Positions 11,439-20,084 of a stretch of DNA of 64,000 nucleotides are shown here, in pieces. The position numbers were made by a program, and so were the translations under genes. Source of the DNA: Exiguobacterium sp. BMC-KP (lineage in GTDB: Bacteria > Bacillota > Bacilli > Exiguobacteriales > Exiguobacteriaceae); the NCBI RefSeq assembly GCF_001275385.1, contig NZ_LGIW01000015.1, positions 372,001 to 436,000 of the forward strand, written 5' to 3'. The notes beneath the pieces are model-generated. The model searched no databases and was not told the origin of the DNA. It worked only from the letters and a program-made list of their open reading frames with translations. Positions within the stretch are counted from its first letter, which is position 1. Every line of letters begins with the position of its first letter.

Positions 11439-13280
11439 GTGGGAATCATTCGCGAATTATCCGATAGTTTAGCGAACCGGATCGCGGCTGGAGAAGTCGT
11501 TGAACGTCCCGCATCAGTCGTTAAGGAATTGGTCGAGAATGCGCTTGATGCTGGTGCGACGCAAATTGATGTCGAGCTTGAAGAAGCGGGAATGAAGCGG
11601 ATGACGATTCGCGATAACGGACATGGATTTTATCCGGATGACGCCGAACTGGCTTTCGTCCGTCACGCGACGAGTAAGATCAAGGACGAGCATGATTTGT
11701 TCCGGATCAAAACACTTGGTTTTCGCGGAGAGGCACTTGCCTCGATTGCATCCGTCAGTAAAGTGACGTTGAAGACAAAACGCGAGGACTCGGAAGGGAT
11801 TCAAGTGACACTTGAGTACGGTACGGTCATTAACCGGACACCGGCAGCGATGAATCGTGGAACGGAACTGTCGGTTGAAAATCTATTCTTCAATACACCG
11901 GCCCGTCTGAAATACTTGAAGACGACACATACGGAGCTTGCCGCGATTACGGACGTCTTGAACCGAATGGCGTTTGCCCATCCAGAGGTCAAACTCCGGG
12001 CAACGCATGAAGGAAAAACACTAATCCAGACGAATGGATCAGGAGACGTCCGGCAAGCACTTGCGAGTGTCTACGGTCATCAAACGATCCAAGGGACATT
12101 GATTGCGAAAGGATCAAACGCCGACTATCAATTGACATGTCATCTCGTCAAACCGGAAGTGACCCGTGCCTCGAAGAATTACATCACGTTGATTCTCAAT
12201 GGACGTTCGGTCAAAAACTTTGCCCTGACGCAAGCCGTTTTGAACGGTTACCATACGTTGTTGCCAATCGGGCGTTATCCGATTGCCGTCATCGAGGTGG
12301 AGATGGACCCGCTCCTGATTGATGTCAACGTCCACCCGGCGAAACGGGAAGTCCGTCTCTCAAAAGAGATGGAACTGTGCCAACTGATCCAGGAGACGAT
12401 CAAGATGACGCTCAGCCGAGAGACGTTGATTCCGAAAGTGACACCATCAAAACCAAAAAAAGATCCGAGTAGTCAAGAAAAGCTCGATTTTTCTTACGTC
12501 GCGGAGCCAGTTGAAGAAACATCTTCACGAGCAGTCTGGAATTATCCGATACCGAAAAAAACGCAAGACGAGCGACCTCCTGAGGAAAAGACGTTACCGT
12601 TCGGAGAAGAGGAATTCGAACCAACGGAGTTCGCACCGAACGAACCGAGTGTTTCAGTAGAAGAGGAACCTGTCCATCAAGAGCAGCCTGCACGTCCACG
12701 TTTCCCACATTTAGACGTCATCGGTCAACTTCATTCGTCGTATATCGTCTGTGCCGGAGAAGACGGGATGTATATGATTGATCAACACGCGGCGCAGGAG
12801 CGAATCAAATACGAGACGTATAAAGTCATGTTCGGTCGACCACCGGAGCAACGTCAGCAATTATTGCTTCCTTACACATTTGAAATTTCGTCGGACGACA
12901 TGAAACGAATGGATGAAGTCCTTCCGTTACTGAAGGACGTCGGGATCGAGTTCGAAGCGTTTGGTCCACAAAGTTTTATCGTCCGAGAAGTTCCGACGTG
13001 GTTCCCGTCCCATCGCCAGGAAGAGACAATTCAGGAGTTACTCGATGAAGCGTTGATGAAACGAAAAATCGATCTTGAGACGTACCGGGAAGACGCTGCC
13101 ATCATGATGGCGTGTAAGAAATCGATCAAAGCGAATCATCCACTGAACGAGGAGATGATGCGCAGATTGATTGCCGATTTGGCTCAAACACAGATGCCAT
13201 TCACATGTCCACACGGACGTCCGGTCATCATCGAATGGACGACGTATGAACTTGAGAAGCTATTCAAACGAGTCATGTAA
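11439..13280 (+). CDS. mutL: DNA mismatch repair protein MutL, endonuclease type
   Basis: GHKL ATPase coordinating repair after MutS, 613 residues. The N-terminal ATPase motifs are ANRIAAGEVVERPASVVKEL, DNGHGF and GFRGEALASI. A disordered acidic/Pro linker spans about 330-420. The C-terminal dimerisation domain carries the nicking endonuclease motif DQHAAQERIKYE (about residue 447) and CPHGRP near residue 595, as in Bacillus, where MutL makes the nick and there is no MutH. The start is GTG at 11439 with TGAGGAGA upstream. Confidence 0.97.
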   Translation: MGIIRELSDSLANRIAAGEVVERPASVVKELVENALDAGATQIDVELEEAGMKRMTIRDNGHGFYPDDAELAFVRHATSKIKDEHDLFRIKTLGFRGEALASIASVSKVTLKTKREDSEGIQVTLEYGTVINRTPAAMNRGTELSVENLFFNTPARLKYLKTTHTELAAITDVLNRMAFAHPEVKLRATHEGKTLIQTNGSGDVRQALASVYGHQTIQGTLIAKGSNADYQLTCHLVKPEVTRASKNYITLILNGRSVKNFALTQAVLNGYHTLLPIGRYPIAVIEVEMDPLLIDVNVHPAKREVRLSKEMELCQLIQETIKMTLSRETLIPKVTPSKPKKDPSSQEKLDFSYVAEPVEETSSRAVWNYPIPKKTQDERPPEEKTLPFGEEEFEPTEFAPNEPSVSVEEEPVHQEQPARPRFPHLDVIGQLHSSYIVCAGEDGMYMIDQHAAQERIKYETYKVMFGRPPEQRQQLLLPYTFEISSDDMKRMDEVLPLLKDVGIEFEAFGPQSFIVREVPTWFPSHRQEETIQELLDEALMKRKIDLETYREDAAIMMACKKSIKANHPLNEEMMRRLIADLAQTQMPFTCPHGRPVIIEWTTYELEKLFKRVM

Positions 13281-13326
13281 TAGAAATAGACGATACCGTT
13301 CAGTTGTCTTAGATTACAGAAAAGGG

Positions 13327-13346
13327 AGCTGACTCAAAAGTCAGCT
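13327..13346. repeat. Short hairpin after mutL
   Basis: AGCTGACT / AGTCAGCT with loop CAAA. Its left arm CTGACTC is also complementary to GAGTCAG at 13508-13514, so it could pair across the neighbouring repeat element instead. Confidence 0.6.
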
Positions 13347-13351
13347 TCTAC

Positions 13352-13502
13352 AAAGAATGACGCGTCACACGCGACTCCTACAGGAAAAGCGCATTTATGC
13401 GCTTCAGAGACAAACAAGACCCGCTTTCCTGCTTGAATAAAGCAGGAAAAACCGGCTTGTGTCTCGCCTGAGGAAAGTGCGTGAAAAGACGCGTCATTCT
13501 TT
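13352..13502. repeat. 151-bp imperfectly palindromic repeat element (Bacillales intergenic type)
   Basis: Perfect 15-bp terminal inverted repeats (13352-13366 and 13488-13502) enclose nested stems: AAGCGCAT/ATGCGCTT (13387-13404), CCTGCTT/AAGCAGG near 13428-13445, and GAGACA/TGTCTC. The right end runs into T7. The internal layout (GACTCCTACAGGAAAAGCG, then GACCCGC, then GAGGAAAGTGCGTG) resembles, from memory, intergenic repeats common in Bacillus-like genomes. As RNA it would fold into one long branched stem and could terminate mutL transcripts. Confidence 0.6.
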
Positions 13503-13569
13503 TTTTGGAGTCAGACTTTTTTCATTCGTCTCGACTCATTTATTGTACTGATACACGACTGACTAGTTT

Positions 13570-13619
13570 TTGTTTGTGCTAATACAAAAAAGGTATAGAT
13601 TTTCATGAGAACGGTTACT
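13570..13619 (+). promoter_or_regulatory. Candidate cidAB promoter with cre-like site
   Basis: TTGTTT (13570-13575), 18-bp spacer, TATAGA (13594-13599). ATGAGAACGGTTACT at 13605-13619 matches the CcpA cre consensus WTGNAANCGNWNNCW at all but one fixed position and lies just downstream of the -10. This suggests carbon control of the cid operon. Confidence 0.45.
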
Positions 13620-13704
13620 TCACTTGATTAACTAGATTTCATTGATTGTTGAGGAAAAGAGGCGGATAATAAAGCCTGAAACTGTTAACAAGGGGACCTT
13701 TATC

Positions 13705-14094
13705 ATGCTTTCACGCGTTATGCGTATTATTCAAATCATTGCTCAAATCGCACTCATTTTTTGTTTTTCGCTCAGTGGGGACTGGGTGAGTAAAACTTTC
13801 GAGTTACCATTACCCGGTAACATCATCGGCTTGATTCTTTTATATGTGGCGTTAAAAAGTCGCCTGATTCCGCTCTTTGCCGTTGAACGGGGCGGGACAT
13901 TTCTTCTGTTCGTCATGCCACTATTCTTTGTTCCAGCATTGTCCGGAATCATGGATTATACGGCATTTCTCCGGGCGTCCGGTTTACAGGTCGTATTGAT
14001 CGTCGTCGTTAGTAGTCTGCTGACGTTAGTTGGATCAGCCTATATCGTTGATCGACTAGCACACCGGAAAGAGGCGGTGACACGACATGAATGA
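13705..14094 (+). CDS. cidA: CidA/LrgA family holin-like membrane protein
   Basis: A 129-residue membrane protein with about four hydrophobic segments and the family signature LPLPGNIIGLILLYVAL. CidA/LrgA proteins form holin-like oligomers linked to murein hydrolase control and to overflow metabolism. The ATG at 13705 follows AGGGGAC (13691-13697); an upstream TTG frame from 13642 has no ribosome site. It overlaps the following lrgB-like gene by 8 nt. No LysR-type regulator lies beside it, unlike in many Bacillales. Confidence 0.8.
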   Translation: MLSRVMRIIQIIAQIALIFCFSLSGDWVSKTFELPLPGNIIGLILLYVALKSRLIPLFAVERGGTFLLFVMPLFFVPALSGIMDYTAFLRASGLQVVLIVVVSSLLTLVGSAYIVDRLAHRKEAVTRHE

Positions 14095-14770
14095 GGCACT
14101 GTTTTGGATCATCCTGTCCATTGCATTGTTTAGTATCGCAATGTTCATCTATCAACGTCATCCTCGTGTCTGGACGTTACCAATCCTGACGGTAACGGCA
14201 GTTCTGATTTTAATTCTCGTCTATTCTGGGGTCTCACACGCAGAATACATGCAAGGTGGTCAGTATCTATCGAAGATGCTTGGACCAGCGATTACGGCAT
14301 TTGCGATTCCGCTCTACCGAGTCCGGCATCACGTTCGGCGCTTTTTACCAGAAATCGGACTGGGTGTCTTGCTTGGAACATGTATTGCCATGAGCTCTGA
14401 TTTATTACTTGGTCTATTGCTTCATCTGGAGCGGACGACGAACCTCGCATTATTACCGAAATCGGTCACCTTACCCGTCGCCTTAGCGATCTCTCAAAAA
14501 GCAGGTGGTACGACGACGCTGACGGCAGCATTCGTTTTACTAACCGGATTGACGGGATCGATCGTCGGTCCTAAATTAATGACGAGCTTAAAGATTCGGC
14601 ATTTCGTCAGTCGCGGAGTTGGACTCGCATCGATTGCTCACGTCATGGGTGCGACGAAATCGATGAGTCTCGATCAACGCGAGGGGGCGGTCGGACTGTT
14701 GACGATGGTCTTGACGGCAGTTTGTGCTAGTGTGCTCGCACCGTTTTTAATTACATGGTTATATGGTTGA
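14087..14770 (+). CDS. cidB: CidB/LrgB family membrane protein
   Basis: A 227-residue polytopic protein, partner of the CidA-like holin. Family hallmarks are the central PKSVTLPVALAISQKAGG segment and the glycine-rich GLTGSIVGP. It is translated from an ATG inside the end of cidA. LrgAB-type pairs have been linked to pyruvate uptake as well as autolysis, so the exact role here is open. A strong terminator follows. Confidence 0.82.
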   Translation: MNEALFWIILSIALFSIAMFIYQRHPRVWTLPILTVTAVLILILVYSGVSHAEYMQGGQYLSKMLGPAITAFAIPLYRVRHHVRRFLPEIGLGVLLGTCIAMSSDLLLGLLLHLERTTNLALLPKSVTLPVALAISQKAGGTTTLTAAFVLLTGLTGSIVGPKLMTSLKIRHFVSRGVGLASIAHVMGATKSMSLDQREGAVGLLTMVLTAVCASVLAPFLITWLYG

Positions 14771-14802
14771 TCACTCTGTTTAAAAGCAGAGTGGTTTTTT
14801 TT
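14770..14802 (+). terminator. Terminator after cidB
   Basis: ATCACTCTG / CAGAGTGGT stem followed by T8. Confidence 0.85.
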
Positions 14803-14872
14803 GTAACCGATTGAAACTTGTCTTCTTGTTTTTCAGTATAGTAAAACAGAAAACAGAGTGGAGGAAACTATA

Positions 14873-15391
14873 ATGATCATCTGGATTAACGGTACGTTTG
14901 GCGTCGGTAAGACGACAGCAGCAACTGGGTTACAACAACGCTGGAGTGGCTCATATATCTTTGACCCGGAAGAGACGGGTTATTTTTTACGAGCGCAACT
15001 GCCGGAAAATAAAGACGATTTTCAGGATGAACCGCTTTGGCGAACATTCAATCGACAACTACTCGAACAGCTCAATACAGAGGATGCCCGGATCATCGTG
15101 CCGATGACCTTGACGAATCCGGAGTATTTTCAGGAAATCATCGGAACGTTACGCGATAGTGGTCATGATGTCCGTCATATCGCACTGATGGCAAAGGAGG
15201 CGACCGTCAAACGTCGACTCATCAGTCGTCTTGAGAGTCCGAATTCTTGGGGTGGAAAACAAGCGGAGCAACGATTGCGCCAACTGTCCGATCCACTGTT
15301 CAGTCAGCAGATTAAGACGGACGATCTGACAAAAGGACAAATTGTCGATGCCATCGCCCTTGTGACCGGAATTGAACTCTCGCCCGCCTGA
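14873..15391 (+). CDS. P-loop nucleotide kinase, TmrB-like
   Basis: A 172-residue P-loop protein. It begins MIIWINGTFGVGKTT (Walker A GTFGVGKT) and resembles the tunicamycin-resistance ATPase TmrB and related AAA_18/33 kinases in length and start. A later segment with Arg pairs (VKRRLISRLE) suits a lid region. The ATG at 14873 follows GGAGGA (14860-14865). Resistance to a nucleoside antibiotic is possible but not shown. Confidence 0.7.
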   Translation: MIIWINGTFGVGKTTAATGLQQRWSGSYIFDPEETGYFLRAQLPENKDDFQDEPLWRTFNRQLLEQLNTEDARIIVPMTLTNPEYFQEIIGTLRDSGHDVRHIALMAKEATVKRRLISRLESPNSWGGKQAEQRLRQLSDPLFSQQIKTDDLTKGQIVDAIALVTGIELSPA

Positions 15392-15458
15392 GCAGACAGG
15401 ATTCAAGATAGGTGTTTCCGGGAATCACTAGGTGATAGAGAAAGAGGAGGAAACAATC

Positions 15459-15518
15459 TTGAACGAAGGGCAACTTATTGCTAGGAGGATTTATGAATAT
15501 GAAACACTGGATGACTGA
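15459..15518 (+). CDS. Possible 19-residue leader peptide before the histidine kinase
   Basis: A very strong ribosome site AAGAGGAGG (15442-15450) stands 8 nt before a TTG that opens a 19-codon frame ending at TGA 15516-15518, inside the kinase coding sequence. The kinase has its own AGGAGG and ATG within this small frame. It may be a translational-coupling leader or the remnant of a lost upstream gene. Confidence 0.3.
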   Translation: MNEGQLIARRIYEYETLDD

Positions 15519-17538
15519 GAAATTAGGCAGACAATTGATGGCGATTTTCTATAGTGTCTTTGCACTAAGTGTCATCACATCGGTTGCCAGTTATTTATAT
15601 GTAGATAACGCCGCAGGACGAACGAAAGAACAAGTACTTGACCAGTTGCAAAAGACACAATGGTTCTGGTCGTTGAACTTGCTGATTTTTTTATTTTGTC
15701 TATTGTTCATCGTACGCCCGTTGATTCACAAGGTGACGTCACAGCTTCAAGAACTGAACGTCAAAAGTCGGCGTCTTGCGGAAGGAAAGTCGATTTCGCT
15801 CGAACATGACGTCGATAGTCATAATGAAGTCGGTCAATTGACGGCATCATTTTACCGCATGGCGCGTTCGATCTCCTCCCAACACGCTGAACTATCAGCG
15901 AAGAATCAAGAGATGGAACACAATCAAGAGGTACTACAACAAAAACAAAATGAACTTGAACGAGCGCTTGAAGTGACGCGGACGAATGAGCTTCATTTAC
16001 AAGATCGGAATGAATTAATCGAGACACTTGCTTCAAAAGAAAGTTTATTTGATTACTCATCCGTCATTAGTACAATCGTCCGTCTGACGAAAACAGAGTT
16101 CGGGGCATTGTTATTGATCAAGAATAACGAAATCGCCCAAGTCGTTCCAAAAGAGATGACAGAAGATCAGCAAGAAAGCTTAAAGACTGAATCACTGCTT
16201 CTCAAACGCGTCATGATTTCAAAGGAAACGGCTCACTCCTCGAAAAAGGTCGCAAATGATGATCTCATCAAGTATCCGTATCACGTTTACGAAGGTGTCA
16301 TTCCAATCATGGATCCGGCGAAGGAAGAACTGATTGCGTGTCTCTATCTGGCTCGTTTTGACGCACCATTCAATCAAAAAGATTTAGCAGAACTCGAATC
16401 GTTTTCAAAACAAATTGCGATTTCATTAATGCGGATGTCCCTTTATGAACAGATGGAATACGAACGAAAAGAGACAGCACAACTGTTGAATTCCGTTCGG
16501 GAGGCGATTCTTTATATCAAACATGAAGAGAAGACGATTTTAGGAAACCAAGCTCTGTTTGATATCTTCCAGTCGTTACAAGTCGAAGAGGATAATGATT
16601 CGATGACCTTCCTTGAAGTTCGACCGGAGACGATGTTTGAGCAAATGGATCAGAAGGAAGCCTTTGAAGCATACTTTGAAGAAGTCTTATCCGGTGAGAT
16701 TCCAGAGGGAATGTTCTCCTTGTCGATTGATCAAGGCGAGTATTTTATTCAGGTTTATGCCGAAGCCATTGCTCACGGAGAACATTCAAAAGGAACGATT
16801 CTTGTCTTCCGCGATGTTACAGCTGAAACAGAGGTCGACCGTGTGAAGTCTGAACTCGTCTCGACCGTCTCGCATGAACTCAGAACACCCCTTTCATCCA
16901 TCTATGGCTTTACAGAGCTGATGTTGAAACGTGATCTGGACCCAGAGCGAAACAAACGGTACTTGCAGACGATTCACGATGAATCAAAACGCCTGACGGA
17001 TCTCGTCAGTGACTTCTTGAACGTCCAGCGGATGGAATCAGGAAAACAAGAGTACGACAAGCAGATTTTTGATCTCAAAGAAGTTGTTAAAGAACAAATT
17101 CAATTTTATCAAGCGGCAACGGAGCAACACAGTCTGCAACTTGATTTAAATGACGAACAGGACTTCATGGTCGAAGCAGATGCGAACAGCATGAAGCAAT
17201 TACTGGGAAACCTGTTGAACAACGCGGTCAAATATTCACCAGACGGTGGCGATGTCGTCGTCACGATGACCCATCAGCATAATCAAATCGAGCTGAGTGT
17301 TCGTGATTTTGGGATCGGAATTCCAAGTCACTCGATGCCACATTTGTTCAGTAAATTTTACCGAGTCGATAACTCAGATAGCCGAAAGATTGGTGGAACG
17401 GGTCTCGGTTTATCAATCTGTAAAGAAATCGTTCGTGCTCATGATGGAAACATCGAAGTCGAGTCGATTCTTGGAGAAGGAACAGTTTTCCGGGTTAAAT
17501 TACCAAGTGCAGCAGACGCGTTACTCGAAGCGGAATGA
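15493..17538 (+). CDS. Orphan membrane sensor histidine kinase (HAMP-GAF-PAS-HisKA-HATPase)
   Basis: A 681-residue kinase. Two membrane segments (about 13-36 and 54-75) enclose only some 18 outside residues. Then come a HAMP-like region, a coiled coil (about 120-175), a GAF-like domain (about 180-320), a PAS-like domain (about 330-440), the phospho-acceptor His461 in VSHELRTPLSSIYGF, and an HATPase with N-, G1- and G2-box signatures (LLNNAVKYSPDGG, RDFGIGIP, GGTGLGLSI). The sensing part is probably the cytoplasmic GAF/PAS region. No response regulator is adjacent. AGGAGG precedes ATG 15493; ATG 15499 is an alternative. Confidence 0.85.
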   Translation: MNMKHWMTEKLGRQLMAIFYSVFALSVITSVASYLYVDNAAGRTKEQVLDQLQKTQWFWSLNLLIFLFCLLFIVRPLIHKVTSQLQELNVKSRRLAEGKSISLEHDVDSHNEVGQLTASFYRMARSISSQHAELSAKNQEMEHNQEVLQQKQNELERALEVTRTNELHLQDRNELIETLASKESLFDYSSVISTIVRLTKTEFGALLLIKNNEIAQVVPKEMTEDQQESLKTESLLLKRVMISKETAHSSKKVANDDLIKYPYHVYEGVIPIMDPAKEELIACLYLARFDAPFNQKDLAELESFSKQIAISLMRMSLYEQMEYERKETAQLLNSVREAILYIKHEEKTILGNQALFDIFQSLQVEEDNDSMTFLEVRPETMFEQMDQKEAFEAYFEEVLSGEIPEGMFSLSIDQGEYFIQVYAEAIAHGEHSKGTILVFRDVTAETEVDRVKSELVSTVSHELRTPLSSIYGFTELMLKRDLDPERNKRYLQTIHDESKRLTDLVSDFLNVQRMESGKQEYDKQIFDLKEVVKEQIQFYQAATEQHSLQLDLNDEQDFMVEADANSMKQLLGNLLNNAVKYSPDGGDVVVTMTHQHNQIELSVRDFGIGIPSHSMPHLFSKFYRVDNSDSRKIGGTGLGLSICKEIVRAHDGNIEVESILGEGTVFRVKLPSAADALLEAE

Positions 17539-17545
17539 AGAGAGG

Positions 17546-17578
17546 AAGAAGAGGCGACATCAGGTGCCTCTTCTTTTT
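17546..17578 (+). terminator. Terminator after the histidine kinase
   Basis: AAGAAGAGGC / GCCTCTTCTT with a 10-nt loop and T-run. Confidence 0.85.
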
Positions 17579-17715
17579 GTCGTACTTCGTGTGAGATTCG
17601 TCCAAAGAAACGACATTGCATAAATGGTGGTAGGAACGGACTTTTACGAAATAAATCAGACAGATTCATGACAGAATGGCTAAAACGGTTGAAAAAATCG
17701 TAAATTATGCAGGGA

Positions 17716-17745
17716 TTGCGAACGTTTCTGGACCCTCGATATAGT
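17716..17745 (+). promoter_or_regulatory. Promoter for nrdDG
   Basis: TTGCGA (17716-17721), 18-bp spacer, TATAGT (17740-17745), 31 nt before the nrdD start. The -10 region (GATATAGTG) resembles half of an NrdR box, but I see no matching second half. Confidence 0.6.
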
Positions 17746-17775
17746 GAACAAAAAAGCGAGAGAGGAAGAAGGATC

Positions 17776-19605
17776 ATGGAGAGTTTAGAAACGTTACTGA
17801 CACCAACTCGGGATATCGAACAGGAGAATGCAAACATTGATGGCAAAACGCCACTTGCGAAATTACAACGAATTGCTGGAGAAGCTGCGCGACAGATGAT
17901 GCGACGACAACTCGAACCGGAGGTTTTACAGGCAATTGACGATAACATCTTATATATTCATGATGCAGATTATTACGTCACCGGAACTACGACTTGCGCT
18001 CAAATTCCACTCGGTCAGCTTCTCTCAAACGGGTTTCAGACGACACATGGATCGATTCGACCAGTGCAAGACATCCGCTCTGCTCTTGCCCTCGCGGCAA
18101 TCATCGTCCAAGCGAATCAGAACATGCAACATGGTGGACAAGCATTTGCGACGTTTGATGATGATGTAGCACTCTTCGTTGAAAAAACATATCAACGAGA
18201 ATTAATTAAACTAAAGGAACTCGTCCCGCAATGGAAGCGACAAAAGCGGGAACAACGTGCGTGGCAAGAAACGTATGAAAAGACATTTCAGGCGTGTGAG
18301 GCATTCATCCATAATATGAACTCGATGCATTCGCGTGGCGGCGGACAAGTCCCATTTTTGTCTGTCAATTACGGAACGAATACAACGCGAGCGGGACGTC
18401 TCTTCCAGCGTGCTTTGCTGATAGCGACAGAGCGGGGACTCGGTAAGGGAGAAACACCAATCTTTCCGATTCAAATCTTTAAAGTCAAACAAGGAATCAA
18501 TCTAGCGTCAACCGACCCGAACTACGACCTGTTTCAACTAGCAACGCGCGTGACAGGAAAACGATTGTTTCCGAACTTTGCCTTTCTCGATGCACCATTC
18601 AATCGACAAACAGAAGTAGGAGGACCGGAAGTTGCGTATATGGGATGCCGGACACGGGTGTTCGAGGATCGTGGGGACGCACCTTCCGTTACGGGTCGAG
18701 GAAATTTATCGTTTACGAGCATCAATCTCGTTCGCTTGGCACTTCAAAGTAAAACGGTCGACCAAATGTTTGAAGCTGTCCAAGAGACAACCAAAATTGC
18801 CTGCAGACAGTTGCTCACACGTTATGAGCTACAGGCAAGTCGAACCGCTGACGAGTTTCCATTTTTATATCAGCATGTCTGGAAAGAGGGGGAAACATTG
18901 CGTGGTGAGGATAACGTTGGTCCTGTTTTGCGACACGGGACGCTAGCAGTTGGGTTTATCGGTCTCGCTGAATGCTTGACTGTCTTAACAGGAAGCCATC
19001 ACGGTCATTCCGAACTCGCGCACCGAATAGGCGTTGCCTTAATTCAAGCGATGCGAACTGTCGTCGACAATTATGGCGAACGGACAGGATTGAATTTTAG
19101 TTTGCTGGCAACTCCAGCTGAAGGGTTATCGGGTAAATTTACGCGTCGCGATCTCATCGACTATGGTGAGATTGAAGGAGTGACGGACCAGCTTTATTAT
19201 ACGAATTCTTTCCATATTCCCGTCGATGCTCCCGTCACGATTCGAGAGAAGATTCAGCTCGAAGCTCCGTTTCATGCATTGTGTAATGGTGGACATATCA
19301 CCTATGTTGAGACGGATGGTGCGCTTGCCGGAAATCCACAAGCGATTGAAGATATCGTTCGGATGATGGCGAAAGCTGGAATTGGTTATGGATCGATCAA
19401 TCATCCGGTTGACCGTTGTCTCGATTGCCGAACAGAGCAGACGATCGAGGAGCAATGTCCAGTTTGCGGAAGTACATCAATCGAGCGAATTCGGCGCATC
19501 ACAGGCTATCTCGTCGGTACGCTAGATCGTTGGAATGAAGCGAAACGAGCAGAAGAGCAGAATCGGGTGAAGCATGATGTTACGCGTCCTCTCCCTTCTA
19601 CCTGA
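17776..19605 (+). CDS. nrdD: Anaerobic ribonucleoside-triphosphate reductase (class III)
   Basis: Glycyl-radical enzyme that reduces ribonucleotides to deoxyribonucleotides without oxygen. The 609-residue protein has a thiol-type Cys74 (TTTCAQIPLG), a second catalytic-region cysteine (YMGCRTRV), a C-terminal zinc site (CLDC...CPVC) and the glycyl-radical site RITGYL (Gly577). It is about 100 residues shorter than E. coli NrdD at the N-terminus and shows no ATP-cone, so allosteric dATP inhibition of the usual kind may be absent. ATG 17776 follows GAAGAAGGA. The nrdG start lies inside its 3' end. Confidence 0.93.
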   Translation: MESLETLLTPTRDIEQENANIDGKTPLAKLQRIAGEAARQMMRRQLEPEVLQAIDDNILYIHDADYYVTGTTTCAQIPLGQLLSNGFQTTHGSIRPVQDIRSALALAAIIVQANQNMQHGGQAFATFDDDVALFVEKTYQRELIKLKELVPQWKRQKREQRAWQETYEKTFQACEAFIHNMNSMHSRGGGQVPFLSVNYGTNTTRAGRLFQRALLIATERGLGKGETPIFPIQIFKVKQGINLASTDPNYDLFQLATRVTGKRLFPNFAFLDAPFNRQTEVGGPEVAYMGCRTRVFEDRGDAPSVTGRGNLSFTSINLVRLALQSKTVDQMFEAVQETTKIACRQLLTRYELQASRTADEFPFLYQHVWKEGETLRGEDNVGPVLRHGTLAVGFIGLAECLTVLTGSHHGHSELAHRIGVALIQAMRTVVDNYGERTGLNFSLLATPAEGLSGKFTRRDLIDYGEIEGVTDQLYYTNSFHIPVDAPVTIREKIQLEAPFHALCNGGHITYVETDGALAGNPQAIEDIVRMMAKAGIGYGSINHPVDRCLDCRTEQTIEEQCPVCGSTSIERIRRITGYLVGTLDRWNEAKRAEEQNRVKHDVTRPLPST

Positions 19606-20068
19606 TTCTGTCGTGGATGGACCAGGATTACGAACAGTGCTGTTTCTCGCCGGTTGTCCGCATCACTGCATTGGTTGTCATAATCCAAGTTCCTGGGATC
19701 CGGCAGGGGGTGTGGAATGGACAATCGAAGAAACAGCGGAACGAATTCGAAAGGTCGGAAATCGTCGTTTGACTTTGTCCGGAGGGGAACCATTGTTACA
19801 GACGTCAGCACTCATGCAACTTCTCGAACAACTTGGATCAGACTATGATGTGATTTTATATACCGGTTATCTACTAGAAGAGATACTACAGCGCCGACGA
19901 TGGCATCCGCTTATACTGCGAGTAGATGGACTAATCGATGGTCCTTTCATTCAATCAAAACTCGATCAAACGACCAGCTTTCGGGGGAGTACGAATCAAC
20001 GGATTTATAATCGAAAGCAATTGGAAGAAGCAGTCTATAGCATAGACAAAAACTCCCCGTCTCATTAG
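19574..20068 (+). CDS. nrdG: Anaerobic ribonucleotide reductase activating protein (radical SAM)
   Basis: A 164-residue radical-SAM activase that installs the glycyl radical on NrdD. It has the iron-sulfur motif CPHHCIGC (CX3CX2C) and a SAM-binding SGGEPL. It overlaps nrdD by 32 nt; ATG 19574 and 19577 are both possible, with only a weak GGGTGA upstream, so translation probably depends on coupling. Its 3' end overlaps the terminator of the convergent MFS gene. Confidence 0.92.
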   Translation: MMLRVLSLLPDSVVDGPGLRTVLFLAGCPHHCIGCHNPSSWDPAGGVEWTIEETAERIRKVGNRRLTLSGGEPLLQTSALMQLLEQLGSDYDVILYTGYLLEEILQRRRWHPLILRVDGLIDGPFIQSKLDQTTSFRGSTNQRIYNRKQLEEAVYSIDKNSPSH

Positions 20069-20077
20069 ACAGGGGAG
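20047..20077 (-). terminator. Terminator of the minus-strand MFS gene, inside the nrdG 3' end
   Basis: On the minus strand CTCCCCTGTCT / AGACGGGGAG is followed by T5. The hairpin covers the last nrdG codons (20053-20068). Confidence 0.75.
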
Positions 20078-20084
20078 AATCCAA

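Noticed and set aside
17590-17605. Fnr/Rex-like TGTGA-N6-TCCAA upstream of nrdDG
   Set aside because: Only the left half fits the TGTGA-N6-TCACA pattern, and it lies about 135 bp before the likely -10, too far for a normal activator or repressor site.
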